Assembly: GCA_029069015.1 (NCBI GenBank) | Contig: JAIEBL010000106.1 | Coordinates: forward strand, 1-12,327 | Length of the DNA stretch: 12,327 bases | Source: Clostridiales bacterium | GTDB lineage: Bacteria; Bacillota; Clostridia; Christensenellales; Pumilibacteraceae | Direction of reading: 5' to 3' | In this document: positions 8,019 to 12,327 of the stretch, one piece after another | Position numbering within the stretch: position 1 is the first letter of the stretch | How the letters are laid out: the number at the start of each line of letters is the position of its first letter | Notes under the pieces: generated by a model | What the model saw: only the letters and a program-made list of their open reading frames with translations | What the model was told of the DNA's origin: nothing | The model's database searches: none | Translations under genes and position numbers: made by a program

Positions 8019-8321
8019 TTTACTGCTTTTACCTCCGTTCAGCTTTTACAGAGCCAATACTTACAACGCGCTCGGGTGGGTCTATCGCTTCGACTTTTTT
8101 TCGGGCACTCATGATATGCCCGTTTTCCGTTTGCGCCTTACGGTCCGTACCGTCGGTTCGCCATTCAAGCCTTAGCGCTTACCCACGCCAGATTTTTTGC
8201 GTTCCCTCTTGCTTTTCGTTTCGCTCTGCCGCGCGGTATCTTGCCGCACTCGGTCCGCCGAAGTTCTCCCGCCGTGCTGAATTTGCGAGTAACCTTCGGT
8301 TTCTTACCTGTCCTGCGAACG
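8019..8321 (-). promoter_or_regulatory. Long 5' leader of the S10 operon, candidate autoregulatory RNA
   Basis: The 300 bases upstream of rpsJ contain no convincing gene, but they would be transcribed as leader RNA. Visible on the minus strand are a hairpin with 6-bp stem CGGGCA/TGCCCG and 9-nt loop (8102-8122), a 5-bp stem ACGGT/ACCGT with 4-nt loop (8140-8153), a small AACC/GGTT hairpin near 8293-8303 and several GC-rich self-complementary patches. S10 operons in other bacteria are often controlled through leader RNA, in E. coli by L4. No match to a named leader family could be made by eye. No U-tract following a hairpin was found inside this stretch, so control by termination is not obvious; control of translation or readthrough remains possible. 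Confidence 0.5.
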
Positions 8322-8330
8322 ATTATACCA
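8322..8330 (-). promoter_or_regulatory. Candidate second S10 promoter, extended -10 type
   Basis: On the minus strand TGGTATAAT is a perfect -10 hexamer with the extended TGn motif. The hexamer at the -35 position (GCCCTT, overlapping the hairpin U-tract) is poor, so any activity would rest on the extended -10. The expected start is near 8315, giving a leader of about 297 nt. It lies downstream of the hairpin at 8346-8370, so its transcripts would not meet that terminator. Confidence 0.45.
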
Positions 8331-8341
8331 CCATTCGCCGC

Positions 8342-8370
8342 AAAAAGGGCTGTGCACAGCGCACAGCCCT
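8342..8370 (-). terminator. Intrinsic terminator-like hairpin overlapping the S10 transcription start
   Basis: A perfect 10-bp stem (AGGGCTGTGC with GCACAGCCCT) and 5-nt loop spans 8346-8370. On the minus strand it is followed by five Ts (8346-8342). It is the only plausible intrinsic terminator for the upstream surface protein gene, whose stop is about 260 bp away. The -10 box of the main S10 promoter ends just 3 bp before the stem, so the expected start (about 8367) falls inside the 5' arm. S10 transcripts would therefore carry a shortened stem, while readthrough transcripts would form all of it. Confidence 0.75.
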
Positions 8371-8373
8371 ATC

Positions 8374-8402
8374 ATTATACACAACCCTATTCGGAAAGTC
8401 AA
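8374..8402 (-). promoter_or_regulatory. Main promoter of the S10 ribosomal operon
   Basis: On the minus strand a -35 box TTGACT (8402-8397) and a perfect -10 box TATAAT (8379-8374) are separated by 17 bp, an almost ideal sigma-A promoter. An A/T-rich stretch directly upstream (8403-8424) could act as an UP element. The predicted start is a G at about 8367, giving a leader of about 350 nt before rpsJ. Confidence 0.85.
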
Positions 8403-8424
8403 ACGATTTTCAAGAAATTTTTGA

Positions 8425-8602
8425 CTTTTTTAATGCTCGGATAGTTTCTTTTTTCCTTTTAAACAAACGCCCGTCCTCGAGAAGCTTTTTAATGCTCGGA
8501 TAGTTTCTTTTTCCCTTTCAAACTAACGTCCGTCCTCGAGAAGCTTTTTAATGCTCGGATAGTCTCTTTTTATCTTTGAAACAAATATCCGTCCTCGAGA
8601 GG
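8425..8602. repeat. Three tandem 59-60 bp direct repeats
   Basis: Three consecutive units lie at 8425-8484 (60 bp), 8485-8543 (59 bp) and 8544-8602 (59 bp). Units 1 and 2 differ at about four bases plus one T; unit 3 differs from unit 2 at about eight. The variation is clustered in the middle. A 34-base block across the unit junctions (8471-8504 and 8530-8563) is identical in both copies. A degenerate partial continuation follows at 8603-8610. Unit length and in-frame stops argue against coding. The array fills the space between the end of the surface protein gene and the S10 promoter. Confidence 0.9.
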
Positions 8603-8628
8603 CTTTTCGGGCAGAACGGTAAGACGAC

Positions 8629-10854
8629 TTACGCGCGCGTCCAAATTCTGCTTGCGTACGTATACGTAAGATTGCCCACCGTAAGCTCCTCGGCGGCAAG
8701 CGCCGTATTGCCCGCCTTCCAACCGCTCGTAACGGCAAAGGAAACGGAAGCCAAATCGTCGCAACCGAAGAATGCATATTCGCCGATCCTCGTCACGTTC
8801 GCGGGAATCGTAACGGCAGTAAGGTCGCTTTCCGCAAACGCGTATTGCCCGATCAAAGTAAGCGTGGACGGAAGCGTCACCTGCGTTGCTTTGCAGTATT
8901 GGAACGCATTGCTGCCGATCGTCTTCACACCCTCGCCCAGCGTCAGCGTCGCAAGGCAAGCGTCATCGGGCGCTGTTTTGGGCGCCTCCCCCTTGCCCGT
9001 ATGTGCGAATGCAAATGCGCCGATGCTTTCGGCGGAAACGTTCGCCTCCGTGAGCGACTTGCAATCGAAGAACGCATAGTCCCCCACCGTTTTAACGGTG
9101 CTGCCGATCGTAACGGACGCAAGACCGCTCTCGCGGAACGCGTTCATGCCGATCGTCGTTACGCTCGCGGGCAACGTTACGGAAGTAAGCGACGTGCAAC
9201 CGCGAAGCGCATTGGCGGAAATAAACCGCAACGAATCGCCGAGCGTAATGGAAGTCAACGTATGTGCAGTGCCCTCGCGGAACGCACCCTCGGCAATGCC
9301 GACCGTGCCTTCTTTCAGCGTGACCGAAGCAACCGCCCCGCTTTTGTACCCTATAGCTACGCCGCATGCGTAGTTAACACCGTCCTCATCCGTTATAAGC
9401 CCCGTGCCGTCGAACGCACCTGCCGCTACGTGGTAAACGGAAGCAGGAAGCGTAAGCGCGGAAAGCGAAGTACAACCTTTAAAGGCGTCGCTACTTACAA
9501 CCTGCACGTTTTGCAACGTAACCGTTTGCAAGCTTGTGCAGTTCTCAAATGCCGAAACACCGATCAGCGGGGCGTTTACGGTAAGCGTCTCAAGCGAGGT
9601 GCAACCCTTGAACGCCTGGTCTTTCATAACGACGAGCGAAGCGGGAAGTGTCACGCTCTCGAGCGACGCGCAATCCTTAAACGCATATTCGTCGATTTCA
9701 CGCAAAGTACCGGGAAGCGCAACGTTTAACGCGGCGCAACCGTTAAAGGCGCTCAATCCCACCACCTGCAAAGAAGCGGGAAGCGCATCAACGGTCAATT
9801 TCGCGCAGCCTTTGAATGCAAGCGCGCCGATCTCGGTTACAGACGAAGGAATCGTCACGCTTTCTAGATTTTCGCAACCGTTAAAAGCGGATGCGGGAAT
9901 TTTCTGAAGGTTCGATTCGATTTTGACCTCGGTAAGAGAGGTGCAACCCTCGCAAAGCCCTACGGGAAGCGCGGTGACGCTGCTCGGGATGGTAAGCTTG
10001 GTGATCGACGTGCCCGCAAGCGCGCCCGCCGAAATCTCGGTAACGGCGATGCCGTTGTACGTCGCAGGAATAGCGATCTCAACCTCGCCGTCGATATTCG
10101 AGCTTGCCACTTTATAGCCTTGTTTATCCGTGCTGACGGCAAACGTAAGAAGCGGTTGCGTCTCGTTTGCGACCGTCTGATAGCCGCACGTATCGCAGGT
10201 ACGCTCGGTGTAGCCGCCTACCGTTTCGGTGGGCTTTACGACCGTATCGGAATAATCGTGCGCAGCTTTCCCGCTCGTTTCCACGGTATGTGCGCAAATC
10301 GCAGGATGCCAATGCTCGGTATCGTTGCTTACCCAACGTTCGGTATCGAACGCATGAATGCCGGTCGCCGCCGTGGGCGTATCTTTATAGGAATAGCCGC
10401 AAGCGCAAGCGTGCAACGTGTAGCCGTCTACCGTGCAGGGCGCAACCACCGTTACGGTAAAGGTGTGCGCCGCTTCGCCCAATCGAAGCCCCGTATGCGA
10501 ACAGTTCGCCTCGAACCAATGCTTTTCGGTATCAAACGAATAAGTGGCGTTATAGGTGTGCCCCGCATCGTCCGGGTTCGCAATATACGAAAAACCGCAC
10601 ATGCAGGTATATAACATATAGTTTTCTCCGTCGCACGTCGGTACGATTTGCGACGCAAAATCGTGCGCCGCCTTTGCGGAAATATCCCCTGCGTGCCCGC
10701 ACGTCGAAGCGTGCCAGTGCGACGATTGATCGTAGGTCCAGTCGGAAGCGTACGTATGCGCATGCTTGCTACATGCAAGCGCCGTGGCGGCAAACGCCGA
10801 CAGCACCAAAAGCAACAGGCACACAAGCTTTCCTTTCACGCCCTTCGTCCTCAT
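8629..10854 (-). CDS. Secreted BspA-like leucine-rich repeat protein with Cys/His-rich N-terminal repeats
   Basis: The 741-residue product is predicted to be exported. Residues 1-28 are a signal peptide (basic MRTKGVKGK, then a Leu/Ala-rich core) ending ALAC, readable either as a signal peptidase I site before Cys28 or as a weak lipobox. Residues 31-230 hold three repeats of 66-69 residues, each with an HW(H)xxxCxH-like motif, an AAH motif and a CxC or CxxC followed by GY/GF. The Cys/His spacing suggests metal binding, but this is inference. Residues 235-710 are LRR_5/BspA repeats of about 23 residues (IPSSVTEIGALAFKGC and similar), ending in a short cap with WTR. BspA-family proteins mediate adhesion in several host-associated bacteria; the ligand here is unknown. 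No LPXTG or other wall anchor is seen. GGGAG precedes the ATG. Confidence 0.9.
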   Translation of the reverse strand: MRTKGVKGKLVCLLLLVLSAFAATALACSKHAHTYASDWTYDQSSHWHASTCGHAGDISAKAAHDFASQIVPTCDGENYMLYTCMCGFSYIANPDDAGHTYNATYSFDTEKHWFEANCSHTGLRLGEAAHTFTVTVVAPCTVDGYTLHACACGYSYKDTPTAATGIHAFDTERWVSNDTEHWHPAICAHTVETSGKAAHDYSDTVVKPTETVGGYTERTCDTCGYQTVANETQPLLTFAVSTDKQGYKVASSNIDGEVEIAIPATYNGIAVTEISAGALAGTSITKLTIPSSVTALPVGLCEGCTSLTEVKIESNLQKIPASAFNGCENLESVTIPSSVTEIGALAFKGCAKLTVDALPASLQVVGLSAFNGCAALNVALPGTLREIDEYAFKDCASLESVTLPASLVVMKDQAFKGCTSLETLTVNAPLIGVSAFENCTSLQTVTLQNVQVVSSDAFKGCTSLSALTLPASVYHVAAGAFDGTGLITDEDGVNYACGVAIGYKSGAVASVTLKEGTVGIAEGAFREGTAHTLTSITLGDSLRFISANALRGCTSLTSVTLPASVTTIGMNAFRESGLASVTIGSTVKTVGDYAFFDCKSLTEANVSAESIGAFAFAHTGKGEAPKTAPDDACLATLTLGEGVKTIGSNAFQYCKATQVTLPSTLTLIGQYAFAESDLTAVTIPANVTRIGEYAFFGCDDLASVSFAVTSGWKAGNTALAAEELTVGNLTYTYASRIWTRA

Positions 10855-10904
10855 AACTCTCCCTCTCTTATACTTGGAAAAAAATAATATACTATACTAT
10901 GGTC

Positions 10905-10933
10905 AGTATAGAAAGAGGGTACAAAACTGTCAA
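10905..10933 (-). promoter_or_regulatory. Promoter of the BspA-like gene
   Basis: On the minus strand a perfect -35 box TTGACA (10933-10928) and -10 box TATACT (10910-10905) are separated by 17 bp. The expected start near 10898 gives a 5' untranslated region of about 44 nt, which is very A/T-rich and includes a run of seven Ts. The ribosome binding site GAGGGAG follows before the ATG at 10854. No operator dyad overlapping the core promoter is evident. Confidence 0.8.
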
Positions 10934-11032
10934 GACGGCGCTTGCTTAAACTGAATATTTTCCATATGCAATTTAAGAGCCTGATAAGCGCATGCGCGGC
11001 GTGAATTTCTGAAAAAATTTTTCGGCAACCTA
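10934..11032. promoter_or_regulatory. Divergent intergenic core between the two promoters
   Basis: This 99 bp stretch separates the two outward-facing -35 boxes. It contains a 10-bp palindrome GCGCATGCGC (10988-10997) and an A-tract/T-tract dyad (11011-11023) about 10-20 bp upstream of the plus-strand -35 box. The latter could act as an UP element or bend DNA. A shared regulator-binding site is possible, but no known operator was recognised. Confidence 0.35.
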
Positions 11033-11061
11033 TTGATTTTTGTTTTGTTCTATGCTATAAT
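11033..11061 (+). promoter_or_regulatory. Promoter of the GH43 lipoprotein gene
   Basis: A -35 box TTGATT (11033-11038) and perfect -10 box TATAAT (11056-11061) are separated by 17 bp. The -10 box is preceded by TGC, an extended -10 motif. The expected start near 11068 gives an untranslated region of about 73 nt. Confidence 0.82.
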
Positions 11062-11075
11062 ATAGCGAGGTAAGT

Positions 11076-11089
11076 GTTATATTTATAAC
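11076..11089. promoter_or_regulatory. Inverted repeat just downstream of the GH43 transcription start
   Basis: GTTATA and TATAAC are separated by TT, a 6+6 bp dyad at about +9 to +22 of the predicted transcript. The position suits a repressor operator acting as a roadblock. The stem is A/T-rich and too weak for a strong RNA hairpin. No known operator consensus was recognised. Confidence 0.4.
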
Positions 11090-11098
11090 GCTATTATA

Positions 11099-11120
11099 TA
11101 TACGGAATAGACGCCGTATA
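11099..11120 (+). promoter_or_regulatory. Hairpin in the GH43 leader before the ribosome binding site
   Basis: TATACGG (11099-11105) and CCGTATA (11114-11120) form a 7-bp stem with an 8-nt loop, ending 10 bp before the GGAGGG ribosome binding site (11130-11135). It has no T-tract, so it is not a terminator. It could be a second operator half of the 5' region or an mRNA-stabilising or translation-modulating stem. Confidence 0.4.
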
Positions 11121-11140
11121 AGGGAATATGGAGGGAAATG

Positions 11141-12327
11141 ATGAAAAAAGCTTTGATATCGGGCTTGATTGCAGGAACAATGCTGCTTGGAAGCTTTGGG
11201 CTTTCGGGTTGCGGCAAAAAAGCGGAAGAAGGCTATACGCCGCAGGCGGAAACCACGCAAACGACGCTTGTCGGCGCACAGACGCCTTCGCCCGTTTCGG
11301 CGCTCGATTCGATCGCGCCCGTAAGCGAAACGGCTCAAAGCGTAAAAGCGGACACGGCGATCGATTACCTCTCGCCTCTCGTAACGCTCCGCGCCGACCC
11401 CTATCTTTGTAAAGACCCCAACACGGGCAAATATTACTTCACGGGCTCTTACCCCGAGTACGACCGCATCGAGCTTCGCAGCGCCGATACGGTAAACGGC
11501 ATTGCTACGGCGCAACCCAAAATCATTTGGTTGCGTGAAAATACCGGCATCAACCACGTGTGGGCGCCAGAAATGCACTACGTTATGGGGCAATGGGTCA
11601 TCTACTATGCCGCAAGCGAAAACCCCCAAAACGCATGGGAAATCAAATGCCGCGCACTCCGTTGCAAAGGCAACGATCCCATGAACGACGAATGGGAGAA
11701 GGTCGGCCCCATCGAACCGGCAGACGGTGATACCCAAGCGTTTCAGATCGGCATGTCGCTCGATATGACGGTATATGAAAATAAAGGCAGATGGTATGCC
11801 ATCTGGGCGGAAAAGCCGAACTCCTCCAATCTGTATCTTGCCGAACTGGCAACACCCTTCAAACTGAAAACCAAACCCATCATGATCACCACGCCCGAAT
11901 ACTGGTGGGAAAAGGGTGGCGGACAAAACGTAGACGAAGGTCCTGCCGTACTGAAACATGCGGGCAAGATTTACGTTACGTTCTCCGGTTCTGCCACCGA
12001 TGAAAACTACTGCATGGGCATGCTGGAAATCAACGAAGACGCCGATCAACTCGATCTTGGGAATTGGAAGAAATATGACGAACCCGTATTCCAATCCGAC
12101 CCGTCGCTCGGTATTTACGGCCCCGGACACAACAGCTTCGTAAAAGGCGATAACGACGAATGGCTCTGCATTGTCCATTTCAGAGATTACCCCGGATTCA
12201 ACACCAGCAACTCGCTGTACGATCATAACCGCCATGCGCACGTTATGCGTATCAAATTCGACGAAGACGGAAAACCCGTATTCTCGCTTTCGGCAGACGA
12301 ACTGTACAACACGCCTTACGAAAACGA
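11141..12327 (+). CDS. Glycoside hydrolase family 43 lipoprotein, likely exo-alpha-L-arabinofuranosidase (partial, 3' end outside window)
   Basis: The 395 visible residues are predicted to be a surface lipoprotein that removes arabinose from arabinan or arabinoxylan. A signal peptide (MKKALISGLIAGTMLLGSFG) ends in a canonical lipobox LSGC with Cys24, followed by a Thr/Ser/Pro/Ala linker to about residue 75. The five-bladed propeller shows the GH43 triad: Asp86 in RADPY (general base), Asp208 in SLDMT (pKa modulator) and Glu266 in DEGP (general acid). WAPEMHYV (141-148) and GPGHNSF with His330 are also family-typical. The pattern PEYDRIELR, EGPAVLK, YCMGML and YDHNRHAHV recalls GH43 subfamily 26 enzymes such as Streptomyces avermitilis SaAraf43A; subfamily and substrate are inferred from memory of motifs. 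The second of two adjacent ATGs is chosen because GGAGGG is 5 bp from it but only 2 bp from the first. No stop occurs before the edge. Confidence 0.9.
   Translation, partial: MKKALISGLIAGTMLLGSFGLSGCGKKAEEGYTPQAETTQTTLVGAQTPSPVSALDSIAPVSETAQSVKADTAIDYLSPLVTLRADPYLCKDPNTGKYYFTGSYPEYDRIELRSADTVNGIATAQPKIIWLRENTGINHVWAPEMHYVMGQWVIYYAASENPQNAWEIKCRALRCKGNDPMNDEWEKVGPIEPADGDTQAFQIGMSLDMTVYENKGRWYAIWAEKPNSSNLYLAELATPFKLKTKPIMITTPEYWWEKGGGQNVDEGPAVLKHAGKIYVTFSGSATDENYCMGMLEINEDADQLDLGNWKKYDEPVFQSDPSLGIYGPGHNSFVKGDNDEWLCIVHFRDYPGFNTSNSLYDHNRHAHVMRIKFDEDGKPVFSLSADELYNTPYEN

Noticed and set aside
8102..8126. Hairpin plus TTTT on the plus strand as a terminator
   Set aside because: No plus-strand gene ends nearby, the T-run is only four bases, and the stem is 6 bp. 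It is more likely part of the minus-strand leader structure.
8425..8602. CRISPR-like pattern: 34-base identical blocks separated by about 25 bases
   Set aside because: The intervening segments are themselves clearly related to each other, so this is a plain tandem repeat with no unique spacers. No cas genes are present.
8439..8630. Short reading frames in the repeats giving KLLEDGR-like peptides on the minus strand
   Set aside because: The frame shifts between units because two units are 59 bp, stops occur within units, and there is no start with a ribosome binding site. The similarity follows from DNA-level repetition.
11138..11140. First of two adjacent ATGs as the GH43 start
   Set aside because: Only two bases separate it from the GGAGGG ribosome binding site; the next ATG has a normal 5 bp spacing.
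11030..12241. 403-codon open frame on the minus strand
   Set aside because: Antisense to the GH43 gene, which has a signal peptide, lipobox and full catalytic triad. The opposing frame has no recognisable domain.

Overview
The window looks like chromosomal DNA from an uncultured member of the Bacillota, most likely a gut Clostridia lineage; Christensenellales-like is only a guess. Reasons: the S10/spc ribosomal protein gene order, a zinc-type S14, strong AAGGAGG ribosome binding sites, sigma-A-type promoters, and neighbouring genes for a BspA-like leucine-rich repeat surface protein and a GH43 arabinofuranosidase lipoprotein. No rRNA, tRNA, insertion sequence, phage gene or true CRISPR array was seen.

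Positions 1-8018 (all minus strand) hold eighteen ribosomal protein genes in transcription order rpsJ, rplC, rplD, rplW, rplB, rpsS, rplV, rpsC, rplP, rpmC, rpsQ, rplN, rplX, rplE, rpsZ, rpsH, rplF, rplR. They are packed with gaps of 1-23 bp or start/stop overlaps. No internal promoter or terminator was found, so they appear to be one polycistronic unit. rplR runs off the left edge. Oddities are a 60-residue Lys/Ala/Glu tail on L24, N-terminal extensions on L5 and L22, and a changed conserved motif in L5.

Positions 8019-8628 form a gene-free control region. Read on the minus strand it has three 59-60 bp tandem repeats, a textbook promoter (TTGACT, 17 bp, TATAAT), a 10-bp-stem hairpin followed by five Ts whose upstream arm overlaps the expected transcription start, a second extended -10 promoter, and a leader of about 300 nt before rpsJ. 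This is the most interesting noncoding part of the window.

Positions 8629-10854 (minus) encode a complete secreted 741-residue protein with three Cys/His-rich repeats followed by BspA/LRR_5 repeats. It is transcribed toward the ribosomal operon. Divergently, from 11141 (plus), lies a lipoprotein of glycoside hydrolase family 43, closest by motif to exo-alpha-L-arabinofuranosidases; it is cut by the right edge. The two divergent genes share a 286 bp intergenic region with a clear promoter for each. No convincing new multi-gene system is present. The points most worth checking are the architecture upstream of rpsJ and the Cys/His repeat module of the surface protein.
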